Positions 7,891 through 15,493 of a stretch of 64,000 bases of DNA are shown piece after piece. The first letter of the stretch is position 1. Every line of letters starts with the position of its first letter. The notes beneath the pieces were generated by a model that saw nothing but the letters and a program-made list of their open reading frames with translations, did not search any database and was not told the DNA's origin. Origin of the DNA: Actinomycetota bacterium (GTDB taxonomy: Bacteria > Actinomycetota > Acidimicrobiia > Acidimicrobiales > Ilumatobacteraceae); assembly GCA_016213625.1 (NCBI GenBank), contig JACQZZ010000013.1, positions 89,763-153,762 on the forward strand, read 5' to 3'. A program made the position numbers and the translations under genes.

Positions 7891-10145
7891 CGAGCGAGAG
7901 AGAACCGGGAGCGGGAGGGGAACTGGCGCTCATCGGTCTCGGCCTCGCCGTCATCGGCACGGGCTTCTCGATCTGGCTCGGTGCGCGACTCTCGGTGCTG
8001 TTCACCGGCGGCAGCGTTCACGGGGGACTCGACCTGTGGCTGCGTGTCGGCTGGCGTCTCGTGTCCGGCACTCAGCCGTCCGACGCGTGGGGTGCTTCTG
8101 CGGTCGCCTTGCCCGCCGACTGGCTGTACTGGGTGTGCACCGCGACGGCAGTGCTCGCTACGGCCGCGGCCGGCACGGCGCTCGTCTGGTGCTGGCGACG
8201 CCTCGACGGCACGACCAAGGAACGCCGTCGGTTCGGGCAACAGACCGAGGCGCGCCAAGCGACGCCGGCCGACATCGGACCGCTGGTTGTCGATGACGTG
8301 GTGCCGCCGACTGGCCGCATGTTGCTCGGTCGCCTCGCCGATCACAAGCACCTGCTCGCGACCGAGGACCGCAATCGTCATCCGCTCACGGGCAAGGCCG
8401 CGCGACGTCAAGGAAACCGCGGTTCCGTCGCGCTCATCGGGCCGACCGGCTCGGGCAAGACGGCGCTGGCCACGTCCGCCATTGCGACCTGGGACGGGCC
8501 CGTCGTTGCCGTGTCGGTGAAGCGGGACCTGTACGACTCCACTGCCGCAGTACGCGCTCGGAAGGGTGAGATCGCAGTGTTCGACCCTGGAGCAGCGACC
8601 AACCTGCCCAGTGCGCGGTGGACGCCGCTCAACGCTGCGGTCACCTCGTCGGGTGCTCTTCGTACAGGCCGGGCTCTCGCGCAGGCGATACCGCGCAGCG
8701 GCGTGAGCAACGCGGAGTACTGGGCGAAGCACGGCGAGAACCTGCTCGGTGCGTTCATGTGTGTCGCCGGGTTGTCGCGGCTGACGACGGAGGCGGAAGG
8801 GAAGCCGGCTCGGCCTGTGTCGATGGAGCAGTTGGCTGCCTGGGTCACGGTGCTTGCGGTTGCATCGGAGCCGACGATCAACGGTCTTCTCCGACGGGGC
8901 CTCGATCAACGGCAGCCCCTCGAAGTGAAGTTGCTGGCGCGACACGCGGCCACGACGTTCGCTGGCGTGGCGAAGGAGGACCACAAGATCCGGTCGAGTA
9001 TCTACTCGACGGCCGCTCTTGCGCTGGCTCCATGGTTGGAGCCGTCCGTCGCTCACTCCGCGACCGACTCGCCGCGGCCTTACTACTTCTCAGAGGATTC
9101 GTTTCCGCTCCAGCCCCGGTACATCGACCTCGAGTGGCTCCTCGGTGGAGACTCCGATCGCGGCAACACGCTCTACCTCACGGCGTCTCAGCCGGAGTTC
9201 GAACGGCTGTCTCCGGTGCTCGGTGGGCTGCTCGCTGACCTGAAGGACACCATCCACTCGTGGGACATCGCCGGCCGTCGGCTCGACAAGCCGCTGCTGT
9301 TCGTGATCGACGAGGCCGGGCAACTCGAGCTCGGTTGGCTGCCGGCCGAGGTATCGACGATCGCCGGACTCGGTGCGTTCTTCGTCACTTGCTGGCAGAA
9401 CCTGTCGCAGGTGCAGCACCGCTACAACACGCTCGCCGACGCCGTCTTGTCGGGTCATCGCACCAAGTGCTTCTTCGCGGGCGTCGATGACCTGTCGACT
9501 GTGAGGTACCTCTCCAGCCTTCTCGGGCACGAGTACGTAACCCGGTGGAACTCGTCGCGTGACATCCCATCGCTCTTCGGTGGTGAGCGTCAGGGTCGAC
9601 GAAGCGTCTCGCAGAGCGTCCAGCGCGAGGAGTTCGCTCCTGCGAACGCACTGCGTCAGATGTATCCAGGTGAAGCCGTCCTCCTGCACGGCACGCTCCC
9701 GCCGATCCACCTCGACGCGGTGCGCTGGTGGAACGAGAAGCAGCTCGCCGGGCTGGTGCCGCTCGACGACAACGGCAACCCTCGTCCTCCCGACGACCTT
9801 CGCACATGCCCACTGACCGACCTGCCGGCAAGCGAGCCCGTGAGCCCGGTCGATCCTGCGACGCTCGCCGCTGCGCTTGCCCAGCTGCCGGCCCCCGACG
9901 GCCAAGGCAAGCAGACGGTCCCGCCATCGACATCTCCTTCGGCGAGCCGTCAGCGTGACGGCTCAGACGGTGTCGATCCACCGCCAAAACGGCCCGTCGG
10001 CGAGGGGAGGGTGACGAAGGTCCGCTGCGATCTCTGCGGTCAGCTCATCGCTGCCGACGACTGTCGAGTTGACCAACAGGGCCGACGTTCGGTCAGGCAA
10101 TGCTGGCCGACATGCGTCGAACGACGGAGAAGAGCGCTGCGATGA
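7887..10145 (+). CDS. VirD4/TraG-type coupling ATPase with C-terminal zinc module
   Basis: 752 residues from the GTG at 7887. Two N-terminal membrane segments (about residues 14-34 and 84-104) are followed by a cytoplasmic ATPase: Walker A LIGPTGSGKTAL at about residue 184 and Walker B LLFVIDEAGQLE at about residue 470, with the TraM-recognition-type all-helical insertion between them. It brings the relaxase-bound strand to the secretion channel. The extreme C-terminus carries a four-cysteine pattern (RCDLCGQLI, then CRVDQ, QCWPTC) after a disordered Pro/Ser linker, a probable zinc-binding tail. It ends the plus-strand transfer operon; the 161 bases after it, before the convergent protease gene, show no further gene. 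Confidence 0.88.
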   Translation: MTSEREPGAGGELALIGLGLAVIGTGFSIWLGARLSVLFTGGSVHGGLDLWLRVGWRLVSGTQPSDAWGASAVALPADWLYWVCTATAVLATAAAGTALVWCWRRLDGTTKERRRFGQQTEARQATPADIGPLVVDDVVPPTGRMLLGRLADHKHLLATEDRNRHPLTGKAARRQGNRGSVALIGPTGSGKTALATSAIATWDGPVVAVSVKRDLYDSTAAVRARKGEIAVFDPGAATNLPSARWTPLNAAVTSSGALRTGRALAQAIPRSGVSNAEYWAKHGENLLGAFMCVAGLSRLTTEAEGKPARPVSMEQLAAWVTVLAVASEPTINGLLRRGLDQRQPLEVKLLARHAATTFAGVAKEDHKIRSSIYSTAALALAPWLEPSVAHSATDSPRPYYFSEDSFPLQPRYIDLEWLLGGDSDRGNTLYLTASQPEFERLSPVLGGLLADLKDTIHSWDIAGRRLDKPLLFVIDEAGQLELGWLPAEVSTIAGLGAFFVTCWQNLSQVQHRYNTLADAVLSGHRTKCFFAGVDDLSTVRYLSSLLGHEYVTRWNSSRDIPSLFGGERQGRRSVSQSVQREEFAPANALRQMYPGEAVLLHGTLPPIHLDAVRWWNEKQLAGLVPLDDNGNPRPPDDLRTCPLTDLPASEPVSPVDPATLAAALAQLPAPDGQGKQTVPPSTSPSASRQRDGSDGVDPPPKRPVGEGRVTKVRCDLCGQLIAADDCRVDQQGRRSVRQCWPTCVERRRRALR

Positions 10146-10306
10146 GCGGATGCGCCGCGGCTCGTCGCCTGTCGGCCTGCGTGCGGTCGATGGATGCTCT
10201 GCGCGTTCGCTGCCTGGTTGCTCGATTTGGCCATCGAGGTCGGCTTGGGCGACCGCCCATGGTGGCGTCGTAGCTCGAGGGGTAGCAAGGTTGGGTCTTC
10301 GAGGCC

Positions 10307-10945
10307 TCAGCGTCGGCTGTGCGAACGCTCGGCACGCTTCCAGGCGCCGGCGTCGTTGAATGCCCACTGCATCAGCTCGGTGCTGACGTTCATGTGGCTG
10401 GCCGCTTCGCGAATGACCTCGCGTCGTTCATTAGCGCTCGCCGCGAAGTTGCGTCGAGCAGTTGCCACGGTGAACGCCTCCGAGATGAGCAGGCATCGGC
10501 CGAGGAGCCCGGCTTCTGCCTCGACTCGGGCGTCGCTGATGCGCACCTTCGTGCCGGACAGGAATGGGGTGTTGCTGTGCTGGAGGATCGCATGAGCGGC
10601 CTCATGGGTCTCCGTGGCTCGCTGGCGTTCGACGCCGTGAGAGTCGTTGATCAGAACGACACGCCTTCCGCCTCGATTGACGAGAGCGCCAGAGAAAGAA
10701 CTCTGATCAACGACGTACAGTTGAGCGGTCGCGACCCACAGCGATTCGTCGACCTCGGCGACCTCGGACAGACCCCAGCGACGAAGGTCGAGCAGCTCGA
10801 AGAGAGCGGTCGTGTCGAGGCGGTCGTTGGTCCTGAGGCCCAGGGTGGAGCGGATCGCCTCGGCCTGTCGACTTGCCTTGGCCTTGAAGCCGTGCAGGTA
10901 CTCCTTACCGCGCAGCGCGCTTCTTGCGATGAGCTCCTCTTCCAC
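10307..10945 (-). CDS. ImmA/IrrE-family metalloprotease
   Basis: 212 residues from a GTG at 10945, one base after the stop of the XRE gene, so the two are translationally coupled. The zinc protease motif HEAAH sits in ATETHEAAHAILQH, and a downstream glutamate in VEAEAGLLGRCLLI matches the third metal ligand of the family; the N-terminal half has a helical linker region. ImmA-type proteases inactivate their partner repressor after a signal such as DNA damage, known for ICEBs1 ImmA-ImmR and Deinococcus IrrE-DdrO. Here the partner would be the adjacent XRE protein. The opposite-strand reading frame of similar length has no recognisable motif and is rejected. Confidence 0.8.
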   Translation of the reverse strand: MEEELIARSALRGKEYLHGFKAKASRQAEAIRSTLGLRTNDRLDTTALFELLDLRRWGLSEVAEVDESLWVATAQLYVVDQSSFSGALVNRGGRRVVLINDSHGVERQRATETHEAAHAILQHSNTPFLSGTKVRISDARVEAEAGLLGRCLLISEAFTVATARRNFAASANERREVIREAASHMNVSTELMQWAFNDAGAWKRAERSHSRR

Positions 10946-10946
10946 A

Positions 10947-11306
10947 TCAGCCGTCCTCTTTGAGCCTCTCGTACGCCGCTCTGACGATTGCGGCGATCGC
11001 GTCTGCCGAGTGAGAACTGAGCTGCGGATCGGCTCGGAGGAGGGCAGCGATCGAGGTGGGCGCGTAGTGCACCTCGTCGCTGCGACGGAGGAACAGGTTG
11101 GCGTCGACCGACGCCCATTTGCAGAGTCGAGCGAAGCTGTCGATATCGGGCCGCGTTCCCGTTTTCAGTCGCGACAACGTGGACTGGCTGACACCGCTGG
11201 CGTCGCTGACCTCCTTCCAGCTCGCGAGGTCGTGCGCAGCCTTCGCTCCTTCAAGCGCCTCGACGAAAGCATCGAGGTCGAATGTGTGTGGGTTGTCCTC
11301 CGGCAT
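10947..11306 (-). CDS. XRE-family transcriptional regulator, partner of the ImmA-type protease
   Basis: 119 residues. The second of two adjacent ATGs (11306) is preferred because GGAGG ends four bases before it and would be too close to the first (11309). The helix-turn-helix is in the middle: WKEVSDASGVSQSTLSRLKTG followed by IDSFARLCKWASVD. The C-terminal part is helical (HSADAIAAIVRAAYERL) and probably dimerises or contacts the protease. It faces the ubiquitin-like operon across a 111-base region containing the palindrome at 11383-11399, so it is well placed to repress that operon and itself. Confidence 0.8.
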   Translation of the reverse strand: MPEDNPHTFDLDAFVEALEGAKAAHDLASWKEVSDASGVSQSTLSRLKTGTRPDIDSFARLCKWASVDANLFLRRSDEVHYAPTSIAALLRADPQLSSHSADAIAAIVRAAYERLKEDG

Positions 11307-11382
11307 CATGCCTCCTACCGGGGAAAGCATAACTCTTTTCGTTGCGCGCTTGCAATCTTCTCCCGACTGCGCGATTGTGGGA

Positions 11383-11399
11383 GTGCAACAACGTTGCAC
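11383..11399. promoter_or_regulatory. 17-bp palindrome, probable XRE operator
   Basis: GTGCAAC-AAC-GTTGCAC is a perfect inverted repeat with seven-base arms. It lies in the divergent region between the XRE gene (start 11306) and the ubiquitin-like gene (start 11418), only 18 bases before the latter, where binding would block its transcription or translation. A looser half-site pair (TTGCGCGCTTGCAA, from 11342) lies closer to the XRE gene. Binding is inferred. Confidence 0.5.
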
Positions 11400-11417
11400 A
11401 TACGAAAGGAGAGCGGC

Positions 11418-11714
11418 GTGAACGAACCGCACACCGAGCAGAGCCACACCGACAAGCAGGACGACGTCTCGAAGCGACCCCGCTTCGTGGTGATCCCTGT
11501 GAATACCGAACCGGTCCGCTTCGAGAAGAAGGACGAGTTGACCGGGCTCGAAGTGAAGGAGACAGCGATCGACCAGGGCGTCGACATCAAGGTCGACTTC
11601 GTTCTGACTGTCGTCCATGCCGGCGGGCACAGCCGTCAGGTCGGCGACTCGGACACGGTGAAGATCACCGAGAACATCGAGTTCTTCGCGATCCCGGACG
11701 ACGACAACTCGTGA
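11418..11714 (+). CDS. Ubiquitin-like protein (multi-ubiquitin type, single domain)
   Basis: 98 residues from a GTG at 11418 with AAAGGAGA upstream (11405-11412). A charged, disordered N-terminus of about 22 residues precedes one beta-grasp-like domain: RPRFVVIPVNTEPVRF, LTGLEVKETAI, DFVLTVVHAGG, DTVKITENIEFFAIP. This is the strand pattern of the bacterial multi-ubiquitin family, usually found with E2, E1 and JAB proteins, as here. The chain ends in DDDNS rather than the di-glycine of eukaryotic ubiquitin, so maturation or a different linkage chemistry would be needed. The stop overlaps the next GTG. Homology is judged by eye; the operon context is the strongest support. Confidence 0.7.
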   Translation: MNEPHTEQSHTDKQDDVSKRPRFVVIPVNTEPVRFEKKDELTGLEVKETAIDQGVDIKVDFVLTVVHAGGHSRQVGDSDTVKITENIEFFAIPDDDNS

Positions 11715-12118
11715 ACACCACCGTCGCATCCGCGATCGAGAGCGCTATCGACGATCTGCGCCGACACTTCGGCAACAACTCGGTAACCGTGCTCGGACAC
11801 GACACGGGCGGCACCTGGGTGCGAGTCGATGGTGTCGCTCTTGGAGGGGTGTGGATCCAGGCGACGACGTTTGTGATCGTCCACCTCGCGTCGACACTGC
11901 CGTTCGCCGACATCTATCCGATCTTCGTCCGTGCCGATCTCGGTCGAGCCGACGGCCGACCGTTGCAGACACCGGTGACGCCGGGCCATCAGGCCGGCCC
12001 GATCGGTGCTCAGGTGCCTGCGGCCCAGGTGTCGCGCAGAACGCGCGGAGACGCATCACGCCAGACCGCCGGACAGAAGATCACCAAGGTCATCGAGTGG
12101 CTGCGAGTCCAGCCATGA
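11711..12118 (+). CDS. Cysteine-less E2-like protein of the ubiquitin-like operon
   Basis: 135 residues from a GTG at 11711 overlapping the ubiquitin-like gene; its stop overlaps the next ATG. The segment PFADIYPIFV followed by RADLGRADGRPL resembles the strand and loop before the active site in prokaryotic E2-type families, and the C-terminal QVSRR...QTAGQKITKVIEWL resembles the final helices. There is no cysteine anywhere in the chain, so it cannot form the usual E2 thioester. It may be a scaffold or ubiquitin-like binder, or transfer may go directly from E1. The E2 assignment rests mainly on the gene order Ubl-E2-E1/JAB plus weak pattern similarity. Confidence 0.55.
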   Translation: MNTTVASAIESAIDDLRRHFGNNSVTVLGHDTGGTWVRVDGVALGGVWIQATTFVIVHLASTLPFADIYPIFVRADLGRADGRPLQTPVTPGHQAGPIGAQVPAAQVSRRTRGDASRQTAGQKITKVIEWLRVQP

Positions 12119-13509
12119 CGACGTGGAAGGTGTACATCCGGGGAGACCACTGGCATCGCCTCCACGAGCACCTCCACGGTTCTCCCGGCGAACACGGCGC
12201 CGTGTTGCTTTGCGGCGTCGCTCGCGGCGTCGACCACGAGCGTCTGCTCGTCCACGAAGTGCACATTGCGCAGGACGGGAGCGACTACACGTACGGCGAC
12301 GGGGTGTACCGACTGAACGGCGCATTCGCGACCCGCCAGGCGTTACGCGCCCGAAGCGAAGCCCTCGTTTACATTGCGGTCCATCCGCACGGCGGCTTCG
12401 ACTCGGTCGAGTTTTCCGGCGTCGACTTGCGTAGCCAGCACAACAGCACCAAACCCCTGCTCGCCGCCTCGGGCAAGGACCGGGTCGGCTGGCTCGTCAC
12501 CGCTCCCGCCGCGGCGAATGGCGTCATCCGCACGAAGGACGGCGAGGAGCCGATCGCAGAGGTGGTCGTCCTCGACGAGTACCAAAGGCTGGTACGCACC
12601 CCGCGGCCTGCGAACTCGACGATCGTCAGAACCGAGCCGAGGTTCGCTCGGCAGGCATTGATCTACGGTGATGTCGGTCAGCGCATGTTCGCGGGTGCCA
12701 CAGTCGGCATCGTTGGGCTCGGCGGCGGTGGGGCAGTGCTCAATGACATGCTGTCGTCGCTTGGCGTCGGACACCTCGTGCACATCGACCCCGAGCGGGT
12801 CGACATCAGCAATCTGCCGAGGCTCATCGGCGCTACGCGGTGGGATGCCCTCGAACCGATCTCCCGATGGCTGCCCGAGAAGCTGCGGGAACGGCTCTCC
12901 AGGTCGAAGGTCGCCGTCGCCAAACGGGTCGCCCGACGCAACAACCCGAAGATTCGTCTCACCACGCTGCGTCGCGCGGCGAACCACAACGACGCCGTCG
13001 AGGCGTTACTCAAGTGCGATTACATCTTCCTCGCCGCGGACACGGCCGGGGCTCGCCTGCTCGTCAACGCCGTCAGCGCTCAGTATCTGATTCCGATGAC
13101 CCAGATCGGCGCAAAGGTCCGCCTCGACGACGAAGGCACCGTCAAAGACGTCTACTCGGTGTCACGCGTCGTCGGCAGGGCGCCCGGCTGTATGTGGTGC
13201 AACGGGCTGATCAACACCACCCGTCTCGCCGAGGAGGCGGTCAGCGTGGAGCAGCGAGCCGACCAGCAGTACGTGCAGGGCGTTGCCAACCCCAGCGTCA
13301 AGAGCCTCAACGTCATCGGAGCTGCGTGGGCGGTCGAGGACTTCCGAAACTGGTTCACCGGTCTCCGTTCCGCCGGACAGCTCTACACCACCGCTCATCC
13401 TCACGAACCCAGGGTGACGAGCTCGATCCCGCGCCACGACGCCGAGTGCCCCTTCTGCACGGACGCTCTCGGGCGAGGCGCTACCGCTGCTCTTCCTGGC
13501 GTCACATGA
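12115..13509 (+). CDS. JAB deubiquitinase-E1 (ThiF) fusion protein
   Basis: 464 residues from the ATG at 12115. Residues 1 to about 140 are a JAB/MPN-type peptidase: EHGAVLLCG at the start and VHPHGGFDSVEFSGVD, a metal-binding HxH followed by Ser and Asp as in JAMM proteases, with one extra residue in the spacing. From about residue 185 comes an E1/ThiF adenylating domain: IVGLGGGGAV nucleotide loop, HIDPERVDISNLPR, and LAADTAGARLLVNAV. Two CxxC pairs (GCMWC and ECPFC) probably bind zinc or supply the thioester cysteine. E1 would activate the ubiquitin-like protein and JAB would process it or remove it from targets. Known operons of the multi-ubiquitin/E2/E1-JAB class have this composition. 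Confidence 0.85.
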   Translation: MTTWKVYIRGDHWHRLHEHLHGSPGEHGAVLLCGVARGVDHERLLVHEVHIAQDGSDYTYGDGVYRLNGAFATRQALRARSEALVYIAVHPHGGFDSVEFSGVDLRSQHNSTKPLLAASGKDRVGWLVTAPAAANGVIRTKDGEEPIAEVVVLDEYQRLVRTPRPANSTIVRTEPRFARQALIYGDVGQRMFAGATVGIVGLGGGGAVLNDMLSSLGVGHLVHIDPERVDISNLPRLIGATRWDALEPISRWLPEKLRERLSRSKVAVAKRVARRNNPKIRLTTLRRAANHNDAVEALLKCDYIFLAADTAGARLLVNAVSAQYLIPMTQIGAKVRLDDEGTVKDVYSVSRVVGRAPGCMWCNGLINTTRLAEEAVSVEQRADQQYVQGVANPSVKSLNVIGAAWAVEDFRNWFTGLRSAGQLYTTAHPHEPRVTSSIPRHDAECPFCTDALGRGATAALPGVT

Positions 13510-13684
13510 TCGGCCCCAGCACCGCTCATCGCATGACCGAAGGCGGGACATCGACAGAACCGGGCGCTCGTTGGGGGGCGCAGAACGACTGTGATCACGC
13601 TCACCAGCGGAATGTGCCACATCGGCGCATCGGAGCGCCTTCCGCGGGTCCCGCCAGCTGGCGGCATTTCATAGGATCGATTTC

Positions 13685-14533
13685 GTGAGTCGAATCGGCA
13701 GTGTCGGAGGTGTTCCCGTTCGGGTACCTGAATCGAGCGGTCCGGTCGAGCAGTTGTTGGAGTTCGCCGCTACCTACAACGCGTACGAGACGTTTGCGCG
13801 GACGCCGAACGAGCTGGAGCGCATCGTCATGCCGATCTACGACGCGATCAGTCGCTCGGGTCAGGTTCCGGATTGGCTCGGTATCGATCTTGCACGCGCC
13901 GTCCTATTCTGCGCGTACCGAGCCGATCACTTCGGCGGCGGCTACGGCCCCTACGAGCCGATGAGAACGCTCGTCGAGGCAATCCGCCAGATGAGCGGAG
14001 GTTGGGTCGATCGCCGCGCAGCGGCCCAAACGTCGGAACCGCCGAATGCTCGTGAGGCAGATGAGTTTGTTGACACGGCTGAGTACTCAGAAGACGCGAT
14101 CTATCGCTGGTGGTTCCGCCGGCGCTGGGCTCACGGGCCCACGCTGTGCTTCATCGGCCTGAACCCCGCAACGGGCGATACCGACGGCAAGCCCCGCCCG
14201 ACGCTTCGACGTGTTGTCGGATGGGCACGCCGCGAGGGTTGCGGATCGGTAGTTGTCGTCAACCTCTTCGCATATCGGGCGACGAAACCTGACGATCTCC
14301 TTCACGCAACAGTTGACATCGTGGGTGAACAAACTGACGACGTCATTCGTCGAGAGTCGTCTGACGCGGCGATCACGCTTGTGGCGTGGGGCTCGCACCG
14401 GCTCGCCACGTCGAGAGCCTCGATCGTTCTGCCGCTGCTGCGCCATCCGGTGTGCGTTGGAATCACGAAGTCGGGTTCACCTTCCCATCCGCTCTTCATG
14501 CCGGCAGCCGCGCGCTTCAAGCCCTACCCCTGA
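13685..14533 (+). CDS. DUF1643-domain protein
   Basis: 282 residues from a GTG at 13685 with no clear ribosome site, 175 bases after the JAB-E1 gene. The C-terminal half is a DUF1643 domain: LCFIGLNPATGD, VVGWARREGCG, VVVNLFAYRATKPDDL, LVAWGSH. This family is common on phages and mobile elements and its biochemical role is unknown. The N-terminal 110 residues (EQLLEFAATYNAYE, MPIYDAISRSG) form a separate helical domain I cannot name. Whether it belongs to the ubiquitin-like operon is uncertain because of the gap; the same strand and proximity make co-function possible. Confidence 0.75.
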   Translation: MSRIGSVGGVPVRVPESSGPVEQLLEFAATYNAYETFARTPNELERIVMPIYDAISRSGQVPDWLGIDLARAVLFCAYRADHFGGGYGPYEPMRTLVEAIRQMSGGWVDRRAAAQTSEPPNAREADEFVDTAEYSEDAIYRWWFRRRWAHGPTLCFIGLNPATGDTDGKPRPTLRRVVGWARREGCGSVVVVNLFAYRATKPDDLLHATVDIVGEQTDDVIRRESSDAAITLVAWGSHRLATSRASIVLPLLRHPVCVGITKSGSPSHPLFMPAAARFKPYP

Positions 14534-14701
14534 GAAGACCACCAGCGGAATACGCCGCGACCAACGCCGCTGTGTCGAACGAGATCCAGACCGCCAAGTC
14601 CACGGAGTTCATCGACTCCGGTCCGGACTCGGGCAGGACCGACGAGACGGCTGCGCTTGGTCTTTAACTTCGGGCTCGACCTGCCGTAGCACGACGCCAG
14701 C

Positions 14702-15442
14702 TTGAGTCGCAGGTGTGTGGTCGAGTGTGCGGACCGGTGTGCCGCGATCGTCAGCGTCGACGGCATGTTCGACGTTGGAACTCTCGATGTCTGCCTTCAA
14801 GCCCGTCGGCGGCGAGCGCTGCCTGGTGAGTGGCGGGTTGACCGCCGACTCGATGCGGTCGGGTCCGTCGACGAGGTCGTCGCTGCAATCCGGAGGCTCG
14901 ATGATCAGTCGGACGTCGTCCTTCGAGGGCTGCTGGATGTGCGTGACCGTCAGCAATCGGCAGGCGAATTGATCTTGGCTGCGCTGGTGCCGTTCGTGCT
15001 GGCGCGATGCGTCGGGCGTCCAGACCGGGTGGATGAGTTCGTGGCCGAGCTGGCGATCGTGATCGGGGAGGAGCGGGAAGTCGGTGTTCTCCGGTCGACC
15101 ACGCGTCGGGTGGCGAACCAACTGCTCGACCGCGCCTGGGGACGCGTGCGTCTTCCGGCTCGGCGTGTGCAACAGCCGATTGCCGTGGACCCTGTTCGGC
15201 TCCATCGCCGGCTGCTTGCAGTCGAACCCGATCCGGCCGACCTCGCCATCGAGCGTGTCGACCGCGCCGCCGCGAACGACCGCCTTGCGGGCTGTCGGCG
15301 GTCCGACGCAGCGGTCGACCGTGCGTGGAGGACGGCCGTGCATCTGATGGATGTCGACGGCCGCACGGAGCGTGAGAGGCAGCAGCTCAACTATGCCCGG
15401 AGGATCCTGCGGCAGTCGATCGACCCGCAGAAGGTGGCCTGA
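14702..15442 (+). CDS. Uncharacterised protein, helical
   Basis: Up to 246 residues; an in-frame ATG at 14765 is an alternative start and neither has a convincing ribosome site. The chain is Arg- and Leu-rich and largely helical, with a hydrophobic stretch ELILAALVPFVLARC that could be a buried helix rather than a membrane span. The C-terminus (VDRAWRTAVHLMDVDGRTERERQQLNYARRIL, read here only as a pattern of basic helices) could bind nucleic acid. The opposite-strand frame is longer but looks like a mirror of this gene. It lies in the accessory transfer region, between DUF1643 and the ArdC-N-like protein. Confidence 0.55.
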   Translation: MSRRCVVECADRCAAIVSVDGMFDVGTLDVCLQARRRRALPGEWRVDRRLDAVGSVDEVVAAIRRLDDQSDVVLRGLLDVRDRQQSAGELILAALVPFVLARCVGRPDRVDEFVAELAIVIGEEREVGVLRSTTRRVANQLLDRAWGRVRLPARRVQQPIAVDPVRLHRRLLAVEPDPADLAIERVDRAAANDRLAGCRRSDAAVDRAWRTAVHLMDVDGRTERERQQLNYARRILRQSIDPQKVA

Positions 15443-15493
15443 CCTCGAGAGTGCGTGGTCGAGTGAGCGGTCGAGTGCGTCGTCCTCATCACC

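Noticed and set aside
10319..10963. 214-residue plus-strand frame
   Set aside because: Antisense to the ImmA-type protease, which has the HEAAH motif and is coupled to XRE.
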